This document shows positions 1-9,900 of a DNA stretch of 50,028 nucleotides, in pieces. Numbering within the stretch: the first letter of the stretch is position 1; each line of letters starts with the position of its first letter. The translations under genes and the position numbers were made by a program. The stretch is from JBEKTW01 sp049515655. GTDB taxonomy: Bacteria > Bacteroidota > Ignavibacteria > UBA10030 > SZUA-254. The notes below the pieces were generated by a model. The model saw only the letters and a program-made list of their open reading frames with translations. It ran no database searches and was not told the origin of the DNA. The DNA is taken from contig JBEKTW010000025.1 of NCBI GenBank assembly GCA_049515655.1, forward strand, positions 1 through 50,028, in the 5' to 3' direction.

Positions 1-1029
1 TTCAACGTGGGCAACACGAAGACGGGTGGAATGACGATTGGCGTGCCGACGGATAGCTTGAAGGGATATCTGGCGTGGGTCGTCATGCAGTCGCCCGCGA
101 AGGTCACGGGGTCGCTGTTCGTCAAACCGAGCTACCTCCAAGACGGTACAGCTCGTGGATTGGACTTCAAGGCGCCCGGCGGCGTATTAGCGGCAGACAC
201 GACGAAATCGTCGAACTGGCTAAAGGGTGCGCAGAGCTCACTCTCGCCAAAGTCGACTCAGGACAACGAGTTGTTTGGAAACCTTGTGGCGTTGAAGCTG
301 AGCATCGCGGCGAGCTATGATACGATCACGCCGGTAGGACTGGGTGAGCTGATCTACAACGACGGTACGAGCAATCCGCTGAACGGGATGCATGTAAAGG
401 ACATTGCATTGCGAGCGGACACGCTGATGACCGGGTACCTGACGTACCGATGGGATACGACGTGGAACACGAAGCATACGGTGCCGAAGGCGAAGCTGGT
501 GCGGATCCGGAACTTTGCGGATGCCGCGACGTATGCAAATCTCGCGGCGACGATTTTCCGTATCGATACGGCGTTTGAAGGGCCGCTGGATACGGTGAGT
601 TTCTCGAGCGGACTGGTGGTCAAAGGCACGCGCCAGCTCGTGGATATAGGGTTCCTGCGAGCGGATCCGACTATCCAACCGTCGAGAAACATGGGGCCGA
701 GATCGCTGGTTACGGCGGAGGACGTGACGCCGGTGGCGTACATGCTGTACCAGAACTATCCGAACCCGTTCAACCCGACGACGACGATCCGGTTCGACCT
801 TCCTCAGCAGGCGGTGGTGACGTTGAAGATTTACAACATCCTGGGCCAGGAAGTGGCGACGTTGTTCAACCGTCAGCAGATGGACAACGGTACGCAGGAA
901 GTGCAATTCGACGCATCGCGGCTGGCGTCGGGCGTGTACTTCTACCGGATGATCGCCGAAGGAATGAACGACGACGGGATGAAGACGTCGACGTTCATGA
1001 CGGTAAAGAAAATGTTGATGATAAAATGA
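1..1029 (+). CDS. T9SS-secreted protein, C-terminal part (5' end outside window)
   Basis: The reading frame is open to the left edge of the window (the first two codons read F-N), so this is the C-terminal part of a longer protein. A GTG at position 7 is probably internal. About 240 residues have no fold I recognise. They are followed by a classic type IX secretion sorting domain: 'YQNYPNPFNPTTTIRF', then 'LKIYNILGQEVATL', then 'LASGVYFYRM' and a basic end (VKKMLMIK). Proteins with this tail cross the outer membrane by T9SS and are released or anchored on the cell surface. No catalytic motif is visible, so the function of the rest is unknown. The stop codon lies inside an inverted repeat and is followed by the tandem hairpin array. 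Confidence 0.85.
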   Translation, partial: FNVGNTKTGGMTIGVPTDSLKGYLAWVVMQSPAKVTGSLFVKPSYLQDGTARGLDFKAPGGVLAADTTKSSNWLKGAQSSLSPKSTQDNELFGNLVALKLSIAASYDTITPVGLGELIYNDGTSNPLNGMHVKDIALRADTLMTGYLTYRWDTTWNTKHTVPKAKLVRIRNFADAATYANLAATIFRIDTAFEGPLDTVSFSSGLVVKGTRQLVDIGFLRADPTIQPSRNMGPRSLVTAEDVTPVAYMLYQNYPNPFNPTTTIRFDLPQQAVVTLKIYNILGQEVATLFNRQQMDNGTQEVQFDASRLASGVYFYRMIAEGMNDDGMKTSTFMTVKKMLMIK

Positions 1030-1043
1030 CGAAGTCATTTTAT
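1021..1043 (+). terminator. Hairpin spanning the stop codon of the first gene
   Basis: ATAAAATGAC and GTCATTTTAT form a perfect 10-bp stem around a GAA triloop. The TGA stop codon lies in the left arm. The right arm recurs in each of the following 55-bp repeats, but the full left arm does not. It may be an RNA 3'-end stabiliser or part of the terminator array. Confidence 0.5.
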
Positions 1044-1347
1044 CAGAAATCCCGCGTTCTTTCGCGGGATTGATGGGAACTTGGCGAAGTCATTTTATCA
1101 GAAATCCCGCGTTCTTTCGCGGGATTGATGGGAACTTGGCGAAGTCATTTTATCAGAAATCCCGCGTTCTTTCGCGGGATTGATGGGACCTGACGAAGTC
1201 ATTTTATCAGAAATCCCGCGTTCTTTCGCGGGATTGATGGGAACTTGACGAAGTCATTTTATCAGAAATCCCGCGTTCTTTCGCGGGATTGATGGGAACT
1301 TGACGAAGTCATTTTATCAGAAATCCCGCGTTCTTTCGCGGGGTTGA
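1031..1347 (+). repeat. Six tandem ~55-bp repeats, each with a terminator-like hairpin
   Basis: Copies start at 1031, 1086, 1141, 1195, 1250 and 1305. The period is 55 bp, with one 54-bp step. Each unit contains AATCCCGCG-TTCTTT-CGCGGGATT, a perfect 9-bp stem with a 6-nt loop; the last copy has one change (GGGGTT). Copies are nearly identical. The units are directly adjacent with no variable spacers, so this is not a CRISPR array. The array sits directly after a T9SS gene, suggesting repeated duplication of its 3'-end hairpin. Confidence 0.9.
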
Positions 1348-1375
1348 TCCTCAAATAAGAGGAGCATAGAAGGAG

Positions 1376-1402
1376 CACTCCCGCATACGTCTTGCGGGAG
1401 TG
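1376..1402 (+). terminator. Terminator-like hairpin
   Basis: CACTCCCGCA (1376-1385) pairs perfectly with TGCGGGAGTG (1393-1402) across a 7-nt loop. No strong T-run follows, so termination activity is uncertain. Its sequence differs from the upstream 55-bp units. Confidence 0.5.
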
Positions 1403-1451
1403 TTGCTCAAGTGATCGTGGTCTAAACGAAGAAGCGACCTGAAGAACTCAG

Positions 1452-1482
1452 TGATGCAGCCCTCTCTCCGAGGGCTGCATCA
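1452..1482 (+). terminator. 13-bp stem hairpin between genes
   Basis: TGATGCAGCCCTC (1452-1464) pairs perfectly with GAGGGCTGCATCA (1470-1482) around a 5-nt loop. This is the strongest single hairpin in the gap at 1030-1546. No T-tract follows. It could be a terminator or a structured 5' leader for the large gene starting at 1547. Confidence 0.5.
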
Positions 1483-1546
1483 ATCTGAGACGCGATGAGT
1501 GTTTTGTATGCCTCTTTCAATAACAAGCCACTACATAGGAGTAACT

Positions 1547-4500
1547 ATGAAAAATCCAAAATATTTGATCATGCTGATCCCCTTGCTTTGTTTGTTTAGC
1601 GGCGCGCTCTTCAGCCAGAGTAACGGAGATTATCGTTCTCATGCGTCGGGCTCTGCGCCGTTCTACTGGGCCACGGCAGGCAACTGGGAAACGTACAATA
1701 CTGATAGTGTAAAATGGCTTGCTGCCGTCAATCCGCCGGGGCAGACCAACAACGTCACTATTCGAGCCGGCGACACGATCTCGATCGGCGTTGCCGGTGG
1801 GGTCGCAAGCTGCTTTAACCTGACGATCGAAGCGAACGGAGGCCTGCAGAGCGATAACCTATCTGTTAGAAGCAGTGGAGTGACTTTCAGAGTGTTTGGT
1901 ACCACTGCGACGATTAACGGGACGCTCGGCGTACCGGTTGTCGGTGACGGCATTAATCTTGACTACGCCGGGAGCAGAACGACGTTGACGTTTACAGGCT
2001 CAGGAACAATGGACATTGCAAGAGTGAGGATGTACACAGGAGGCAATACAGTGGTTTTTGACATGAATGCCAAACTGTACTACGCCGGCGGCGGCGGCGG
2101 TGGGGGATATGGTCTACAAGCAAACAGAGACAGTTCGACCTTCACAATTACTTCCGGCCATACGCTTGCCTTTGCTACGAATTCCGGGGTATCCGTTGGC
2201 ACGGACACCAGTGCAGTTTCTTACACAGTGACTCTCAACGTGTCTGGAACACTTGCCGACAGCGGTGCCTTGGTTTTCAGAGTGAAAACGGGACATGCGG
2301 ACACCTTGCGTATCTATAACGGAGGATCGGTGACGGTCGTTGGTGATTTCCTCGCTACCAGGACCGTTGACGGCGGCAGTCCGACCGTAACGAGTATCTC
2401 CGGCACAGGCACACTGACGTGCAATGGGACGGCGGATTTTAGCAATCCCGGAATGACGGTGACCGGCACAGGTTCTTTTGTATTGTCACCGGCGGCAACG
2501 TTGAACATCGGGCATCCCCAGGGTATTACTTCTTCCGGCGCCACCGGACAGATACAAACGACCACCAGGACTTTTGACACCAAAGCCAATTATGTGTATG
2601 TCGATACATCCGCGCAGGCAACTGGCAGCGGTTTACCGTCGAGCGTGAGGAGTCTCACTATCAATAACAGCAAGGGTGTGACATTGTCGGCCGCTACGAC
2701 TGTTGATACAACTCTCACACTCACGAACGGTAAGCTGACGTTAGGCTCCAACGGTCTGACAATTCGTTCGTCGGGCACGATCTCAGGAGGTTCAGATGCA
2801 AGCTATGTGGTGACCGACGGAACCGGTGTGCTCGCCCGTAACAGCGTTGGCGCAGGGGATACCCTGTTTGCAGTGGGCACCGCTTCAAGCTACAACCCTG
2901 CCATGGTTAACAATGCCGGAACTGCGGATAATTTTTCGGTTCTGGTAAAGAGCTCGTTTGACCACAATCCACCGGACCTCAATAAAGTAGTTAACCGCCA
3001 GTGGACAGTCACCGAAGGAGTCGCGGGTGGAAGCAATGTGACGCTCAAATTGCAGTGGAATAATGCGGACCAGGCATCGGGGTTTGATCCCAATGGATCG
3101 GTCGCGGTCAGCCGGTATGTGACTTCCGCATGGGTAGACTCCCCGGCAATTGTAAATGGCACGGGCCCGTATGTTGCGGCGGCAGCCGGTTTTACATCAT
3201 TTTCCAGCTTTATTGTTCAGAATGGTGCATTTCCGAGTTTTCATTCAAGACCCACCAGTGTGAACTTTGGAGGCGTCAATGTGAGTAGTCCCAAGTCGGA
3301 CAGCGTGTTCGTGAAGAACGCAGGTTCTCAGACGCTCAGCGTGACGTCGGTTGTCTCCAGCAACCCTGTTTTCGCCGTGACGCCAAGCAACAAGACGATT
3401 AACGGCGGCGACAGTGCTAAGTTCACGATCACATTTACGCCGTCAGCCGGAGGGTTGACAAGCGGCAGTATTGTCTTTACGCATAACGCCGTAACTTCGC
3501 CGGATACCGTCCGGGTGTCGGGCGTGGGTCTGCTTTCGGGTGCGAGGTTCAGTGTCGACCGAAAGAATATTGGCTTTGACACGGTTCTCGTTGGGGCTTC
3601 GAGGCGGGACAGTGTCACTGTGATGGACATCGGAAACACGAGCCTGGTGATCGATTCAATCCGTGTCCGATCATCTGCGGATTTTTCGGTGAATCCGACC
3701 GGACCCGTTACGCTCTCCCCGGCGGCCACCGGGAAATTCTATATGGCATTCACACCGACGGCGGGAGGTGCTCAGGCGGCCCTCGTGCTTTTCTATAGTA
3801 ACGCCGGTACGTCTCCCGATTCGGTGTACCTGACCGGATATGGAGTTGGGCCTATCTATAGCACCGGGACGCATCCGGGCGGGGCATCCTGGAACACGCC
3901 GAGTACCTGGCAGGGTGGAGTTGTCCCCAGAATTACCGACAATGTCGTCATCCGCGGACCGGACTCGGTCTATGTGACGACGATCGATACCTGTTATGGG
4001 GTGACCGTGCAATCCGGCGCGACGTTGGCCGACTCGGCGAAACTGGTCGTGACCGACATGACGGTGAATGGAACCGTGATCGTCTACGCCGATACGCTGA
4101 ATCCCACAGACACGATGATTGTCGGAAACGGTGGAGTTTACGTACACGCGCTCGATGCCGGTCGGGTCCCGACCGGCAAATGGGGTACGGGTTCCCTATG
4201 TCTCATGACAGGCCTGGCGACGACCCAACCTGCGAACGTCAACCAGAACTTCTACAACTATACGTGGAATTGTCCCGGGCAGGTGTCGAACATGAATACA
4301 GCCTGGAATGGCAATACGGTCTCCGGGAATGTGACAATTCTTCAGACCGGCGGTGCCCAGTACAGGCTGACCAGCAACACCGTCGCCGGCACGGCTGATT
4401 CGATTACGCTCAATATTCTCGGTAACGTTATCCTCAATGGTATCAACCCGAGCGTGACAACGGATTTCAGATTCTCGTCAACATCCAGCGGGAGTAAGAT

Positions 4501-6808
4501 TTATACCGTGAACGTCGGCGGCAACATCTTTGTCTCGGGAAATTCCCACTTCGCCTGGTACGGAAGCAGCGGCGGCTCCAACCAGCCGACATGGAAACTA
4601 AAGGGAAATTTCACCGCCACGGGCGGTATTCTGGAGAATCCCCTGCCGAGCGCAAAAATTGCCTTCGTGGGATCGGGCGTCACCCAGACCCTCAACATCG
4701 ACACGACCGCGGGTGCCGTGACCCAAACAGGAAGACTCAATTGGCAATTTGGCGACACAACCGCCAACACGGTCGTTAATATCGGCACCAGCCAGTTAGG
4801 CGGTTCAGCATGCACGTCGGTACTAAAGAACAAAGCAAAAGTCATCGTCGGACCGACTGGCTTCATCGGTGGAGGAACAAGCACCGGTAGTGTCGCAAGT
4901 ACCTTCACTATCGAAAACGGGGGTACGCTCGTCATTGGCCCCGCCAACGGCATCAGGGCTACGGGTCATGGTAGTTCGGGTGCTGTCCAGGTAAGCGGAA
5001 CCAGAAGCTATGCCAAGGGCGCAAACTACGAATATGTAGGCGTCACCGGACAAAAAACGGGCAGCGGTCTTCCGGATACCGTGAACAGGATGACGATCAA
5101 CAATGCGGCAGGCGTTACGCTGGATTCCACCGCAGGTGTTACAGTGAACGACACGATGTTTGTCGTGAACGGCTCGCTCACGATGCCTGGAGGTGCCATC
5201 CTGACGCTCGGCCCGACAGGTGCGTTAAACGAGACCCCGGGTCATACGGTGGTAGGAAAAGTCCGAACAACGCGGAAGGTAGGAGCGTCGTCGGCCGTGA
5301 CGTTTGGCGGAATCGGTGCTGTTCTGACGTCGTCAGCCGTGGCACCCGATACGACGTCGGTCGTGCGCCTGACCGGCACCGCACAAACGGGCAGCGGGCG
5401 ATCCTCCATCCTGAGGTATTTTGACATCGCTCCCAAGGTGAATGCGGGTCTGAACGCTACGCTCGATTTGTCGTACGATTCGACCGAGCTCAGCGGTCAG
5501 GATGTCACATCGATGATGTTGTGGAAGTCGACCGACGTCGGCTCGACATGGAGCTATCAGCCATCATCCAACAACATCGCGCAGCGCAAACTCACGGCCA
5601 CCGGCGTCAATTCTTTTTCACGCTGGACTCTCGCTGATGCGGCAGATGAGTTGGCCATGCTTAACCGGCAGCTCATGGCAGCTCAGAGCTGGAATATGAT
5701 CTCTTTGCCGTACGTTGTAGCCGATTCGCGGAAGGTAACAGTCTTCCCGCTCGCGAACTCGAATGCGTTCACGTACTTTCATGGCTACGTCATCAAAGAC
5801 ACGCTGCAAAATGGTGTGGGATACTGGCTTAAATTCCCTGCGAAGGAGACGGTCTTCGTTACCGGATTCGACATCATGCTCGACACCTTCGACGTCAGGA
5901 GCGGTTGGAATATGATCGGATCCATCTGCCGCCCCGTCCCGAAGAGCACCATCACGCAAATTCCTGATGGCATTGTGAATTCACAGTATTTCAGCTACAG
6001 CAGCGGTTACGCGATGGCGGACACCATCAAACCCGGCCAGGCATACTGGGTGAAGACAAACGGTGGAGGGAAGCTGGTGTTGAAAGGAACCTGGACGATG
6101 GCGAAGAAGGGTGCACTCTCCTCCGACCTCGTTTCACAATTCAGCTCGCTCACAATCACCGACAGGGGTGGTAACAAAGCGACTCTCTACCTGGGCCCGG
6201 AAAATAAACGTCTGCTGCCTTCCATGTGTGAGATGCCGCCTCTGCCGCAAGCAAGCGCCTTCGACGTTCGCTATGCATCGCAGCGCTTTATCGAAACATA
6301 CGTTGCAGCGAGCGAGAAAGAACAAACCTATCCCATTACCCTCCAATCCGCTGTGTACCCCATCACGGTGCAATGGAAGGTTCTCGATGCCGCCAGGTCG
6401 TTCACGCTCACCAATGCGTCCCAGGGCCAGACGAATCTTCGGCAGACTCTCACCGGGACGGGTAGCCTGACCCTCGATAAGCCGGTGATAGGATTATTGC
6501 TGATAGCATCGGATCCTTCAGCGTTGCCCAAGGAGTTCTCACTCGGAGCGAATTATCCCAACCCGTTCAACCCGTCGACGAGATTTGTAGTCGCGATTCC
6601 ACAGACAGCGCATGTCGAAATTGTTGTCTACGACCTCCTGGGAAGAAAGGTGAAAACCCTGCTGAACGAAGAGAGGTCACCCGGCTACTCCACGATTGAG
6701 TGGAACGGATGCACGGATAACAACACAATGGCACCAAGCGGCGTGTACTTTGTGCGGATGATGAGCGAGAAATTCACTGCCGTCCACAAGATCATGATGA
6801 TGAAGTAA
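1547..6808 (+). CDS. Large T9SS-secreted adhesin-like protein with choice-of-anchor D domains
   Basis: ATG 1547 is chosen over an in-frame GTG at 1499 because AGGAG (1537-1541) lies 5 nt upstream and a signal peptide (MKNPKYLIMLIPLLCLFSGA..FSQ) follows at once. The product is 1753 residues. Two modules of the 'NWETYN / TWQGG' type (W-rich start, then V-x-I-x-G-D and short beta repeats) occur near the N-terminus and around residue 780, suggesting beta-helix stretches. Two tandem Ig-like 'choice-of-anchor D' (HYDIN/SPD-2-type) domains lie at about 565-765. A duplicated 'WNMISLP..GYWLKF / GWNMIGS..AYWVK' module lies at about 1374-1520. A T9SS sorting domain (NYPNPFNPST..) occupies about the last 90 residues. 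No catalytic residues were recognised. Surface binding or adhesion, perhaps to plant polymer given the neighbours, is an inference. Confidence 0.85.
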   Translation: MKNPKYLIMLIPLLCLFSGALFSQSNGDYRSHASGSAPFYWATAGNWETYNTDSVKWLAAVNPPGQTNNVTIRAGDTISIGVAGGVASCFNLTIEANGGLQSDNLSVRSSGVTFRVFGTTATINGTLGVPVVGDGINLDYAGSRTTLTFTGSGTMDIARVRMYTGGNTVVFDMNAKLYYAGGGGGGGYGLQANRDSSTFTITSGHTLAFATNSGVSVGTDTSAVSYTVTLNVSGTLADSGALVFRVKTGHADTLRIYNGGSVTVVGDFLATRTVDGGSPTVTSISGTGTLTCNGTADFSNPGMTVTGTGSFVLSPAATLNIGHPQGITSSGATGQIQTTTRTFDTKANYVYVDTSAQATGSGLPSSVRSLTINNSKGVTLSAATTVDTTLTLTNGKLTLGSNGLTIRSSGTISGGSDASYVVTDGTGVLARNSVGAGDTLFAVGTASSYNPAMVNNAGTADNFSVLVKSSFDHNPPDLNKVVNRQWTVTEGVAGGSNVTLKLQWNNADQASGFDPNGSVAVSRYVTSAWVDSPAIVNGTGPYVAAAAGFTSFSSFIVQNGAFPSFHSRPTSVNFGGVNVSSPKSDSVFVKNAGSQTLSVTSVVSSNPVFAVTPSNKTINGGDSAKFTITFTPSAGGLTSGSIVFTHNAVTSPDTVRVSGVGLLSGARFSVDRKNIGFDTVLVGASRRDSVTVMDIGNTSLVIDSIRVRSSADFSVNPTGPVTLSPAATGKFYMAFTPTAGGAQAALVLFYSNAGTSPDSVYLTGYGVGPIYSTGTHPGGASWNTPSTWQGGVVPRITDNVVIRGPDSVYVTTIDTCYGVTVQSGATLADSAKLVVTDMTVNGTVIVYADTLNPTDTMIVGNGGVYVHALDAGRVPTGKWGTGSLCLMTGLATTQPANVNQNFYNYTWNCPGQVSNMNTAWNGNTVSGNVTILQTGGAQYRLTSNTVAGTADSITLNILGNVILNGINPSVTTDFRFSSTSSGSKIYTVNVGGNIFVSGNSHFAWYGSSGGSNQPTWKLKGNFTATGGILENPLPSAKIAFVGSGVTQTLNIDTTAGAVTQTGRLNWQFGDTTANTVVNIGTSQLGGSACTSVLKNKAKVIVGPTGFIGGGTSTGSVASTFTIENGGTLVIGPANGIRATGHGSSGAVQVSGTRSYAKGANYEYVGVTGQKTGSGLPDTVNRMTINNAAGVTLDSTAGVTVNDTMFVVNGSLTMPGGAILTLGPTGALNETPGHTVVGKVRTTRKVGASSAVTFGGIGAVLTSSAVAPDTTSVVRLTGTAQTGSGRSSILRYFDIAPKVNAGLNATLDLSYDSTELSGQDVTSMMLWKSTDVGSTWSYQPSSNNIAQRKLTATGVNSFSRWTLADAADELAMLNRQLMAAQSWNMISLPYVVADSRKVTVFPLANSNAFTYFHGYVIKDTLQNGVGYWLKFPAKETVFVTGFDIMLDTFDVRSGWNMIGSICRPVPKSTITQIPDGIVNSQYFSYSSGYAMADTIKPGQAYWVKTNGGGKLVLKGTWTMAKKGALSSDLVSQFSSLTITDRGGNKATLYLGPENKRLLPSMCEMPPLPQASAFDVRYASQRFIETYVAASEKEQTYPITLQSAVYPITVQWKVLDAARSFTLTNASQGQTNLRQTLTGTGSLTLDKPVIGLLLIASDPSALPKEFSLGANYPNPFNPSTRFVVAIPQTAHVEIVVYDLLGRKVKTLLNEERSPGYSTIEWNGCTDNNTMAPSGVYFVRMMSEKFTAVHKIMMMK

Positions 6809-6817
6809 ATCATGTCT

Positions 6818-6859
6818 GACCGTGTTCTTCTCTTTTCACACGAAGAGAAGAGCACGGTC
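6818..6859 (+). terminator. 17-bp stem hairpin terminator candidate
   Basis: The arm at 6818-6834 (GACCGTGTTCTTCTCTT) pairs with 6843-6859 (AAGAGAAGAGCACGGTC) around an 8-nt loop with one G:T wobble. It starts 9 bases after the stop of the adhesin-like gene. An in-frame GTG at 6822 lies inside it, which argues for the downstream ATG at 6930 as the real start of the next gene. No long T-run follows. Confidence 0.65.
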
Positions 6860-6929
6860 TACGTTGTTGCTCGTGGAACAGCGACAGGCGCCGGCGGGAG
6901 CACTGGTGAAGAAGGTACATGCACCTGAA

Positions 6930-9900
6930 ATGAAGAACTTTAGATACGACGATTATATAAGCAAACTGAACTTCCGGGTTATCGTGCTGCTGTTGATAGT
7001 GTCGGTGACGGCGAAAGCACAGATCTACGTTTCACCGGCGGGCGATGATGCGAATCCCGGCACCATTGGCCTTCCCTTTAAGACGCTGACGAAGGCGATC
7101 ACGGTGGCCGGACCGGATAGCCTGATTTACATGAGAGGCGGTACCTATTCTATTTCATCAACGATCACGACTACGAAGAGCGGCCTGGCAGGTCAGTATA
7201 TCAAGGTCTGGGCATACCCGGGAGAAACACCCGTTCTTGACTTCTCTACGGAATCCTTCGGGTCTCGCGGCATTCTGATATCGGCGGATTACTGGCACTT
7301 CAAAGGTCTGGAGATTAAGAACGCAGGCGATAACGGGATCTACATCAGTGGCGGTCACAACAAAGTAGAACAGTGTGTGATTCATGACAATCAGGATTCC
7401 GGCGTGCAGATCAGCGGAGGGGGAAACAATAATCTCATCATTGATTGCGATTCGTACCAGAATTACGATTCTGCCACTCATGGCGGGAACGCAGACGGTT
7501 TCGCTCCTAAACTCGACGTCGGTCCCGGGAATGAATTCCACGGATGCCGTTCGTGGAACAATTCGGATGACGGATGGGATTGTTACGGGGCGAATTACGG
7601 CACGGTGATCGAAAGCTGTTGGACGTTCCGCAACGGCATCAATATCTGGAGTGATGCGGCTTTTGCCGGAAATGGCAATGGTTTTAAGGTCGGCGGGAAC
7701 TATACAATAGCCGCTCACACGGTGACGAATTGCGTGGCGTTTGACAACGCTGCAAAAGGATTTGACCAGAACCACAACGCCGGAGGAGTTACCGTCTCGA
7801 ATTGTACCTCGTGGCGAAACCAGAGGAATTATTGGTTCCCCGATACCCTCCGGTCCGGCGAAAACGTCATCAGGAACAATATCTCTTTCCAGGCGACGTC
7901 GACACCAACATCGTTCAATAGTAGATTTACCGTGCAGGCCGCGAATAGTTGGCAGGGATTTACAGTCACCACTGCCGATTTCTTAAGTATGGACACATCG
8001 CTGGCGATGGCGCCGAGAAATCCGGACGGCAGTCTCCCGTCCAATGATTTTTTTCACCTGGCCTCCGGCAGTCCGTTGATCGATGCCGGTGTCTATGCCT
8101 GGATTTCCTACAACGGTCCGGCCCCGGATCTGGGAGCCTTCGAAAGTCCCGGTCCGGCAGTGCCAAAATTCACGCTTTCGGTCAACGCAACAAACGGATC
8201 GGTGACGAAGAATCCCGGCCTCGCCCAGTATGACAGCGGCGCGGCGGTGCAGTGCACTGCAGTGCCATCGGATGGGTATTATTTTGTGAGCTGGGCCGAC
8301 AGCTTGACCGGCACACAAAATCCGGACACTATCCTGATGAATGGCAGCAAGACAGTGACGGCTAACTTTGCGGTCATCGTCGGACTGGCCGGGTCGTTCC
8401 GTACACACCAGAGCGGAAACTGGAGCGATGTCGCATCATGGGAACGGTTTGACGGTTCGGCATGGATCAACCCCGCCCCCAGCGTGCCTAGTTCCTCCGA
8501 TGGCGCCATCACAATCCTTGGCGGCCATGCGATTACGTTGGATACGAATATAACTGTGGATCAGGTTGTGGTCAATGCCACTGGTAGTGTGATTGTGGCC
8601 GCGGGGAAAGCGCTGACTATCGCGGACGGTGTCGACAGCGTCGACATGGTCGTTAACGGTACATTGAACAATTTCGGCACGGTCACGCCGACGGGAAGGT
8701 TGAGCTTCGAAAACGGCGGACTCTATATCCACAGCGTTCCCTCGGGCGGAACGACCCTCCCTTCCTCCACATGGCGCGTCGGTTCCACTTGTAGAATAGA
8801 CAGCAGTTCCGGTTCTTCTCCAACCAATCTTAATACGCAAGCCCTCTATAACCTCGTCTGGAATGCCACCAGTCAGGCGGCTAACGGCGGTCCAAATTTC
8901 GCCGATGGAGCGGTGATTTATGGCGACTTGACGGTCACCAGTACAAAAGGATTTCAATGGAGGATCGCGAATCTGTCCGGAGGGCAAACGAAAAATGTGT
9001 ACATACGCGGCAATATCTATGTGAATGGTTCGACCGCCTTGTTGACGGCGACAGGGAGCGGCGCCGATACGCTCGCGAAGGCAATTATCAACGTGGATGG
9101 CGACGTGAACGTTTCCGCCGGACAATGGAGCTTGAACAACAGTTCCGCTGCGTATACCGAGTGGAAAGTGAAAGGCAATATCAACATAACGGGCGGCACA
9201 CTCCAGAGCGGCTCGAGCGGATGGTATGGCCGGCGCACGTTGAACTTTGTCGGCGGAGGGACACAGTCATTCACGGTGTCGGCTCCCGGAACGGTAGGAA
9301 CTGCTTCAACGACGTTCAAAGCTAGCAACAACTCCGTCGTCCAGGTGAATTTCCCCTTTACCTTGATGGCATCGGGAGCGCTCAATCTCGGAGGGGGGCA
9401 GTTTGTTACGACAGCGACGAATCTCATCACGGTTCCTGCCGGCGGAAGCGTCACCGGGGGGAGTTCGTCGAGCTACGTCAACGGACCGCTTGCCATGGTC
9501 GTTGCTTCTTCATCGGCGACGGTGAAAACATTTCCTGTCGGAAAAGGGACAAGCTATCGGCCCATTACACTGAGCGTGAACCAGGATGCCGCCACGGCTA
9601 CCACGTATACGGCTGAGGTCTTCAATACGGCACCGGCCGCGAGAACGCTCCCGCCCGCTCTCAGCGCAGTCTCTTCCGTTCGATACTATCACATCGCAAA
9701 GGGCGCGGGGGCAAATCTCTCTCCCACACTCGGCGCGACCGTCCATTTGAGTTATGATACGGATGATCTTGTAACCGACGCCACGATTCTGCGTGTCGCG
9801 AAAGATGACGGCGCCGGGAACTGGATCAACGCGGGGGGCAGCGGAACGGCAAATACGACCGGTACGATTACCTCCAACGCTTTCTTTTCATTCAGCGATT

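Noticed and set aside
238..1038. Long antisense open frame opposite the first gene
   Set aside because: It is Arg/His-rich, lacks a ribosome site and recognisable motifs, and mirrors a well-supported T9SS coding frame.
1031..1347. CRISPR array
   Set aside because: The 55-bp units are directly adjacent and nearly identical throughout; there are no variable spacers and no cas genes.
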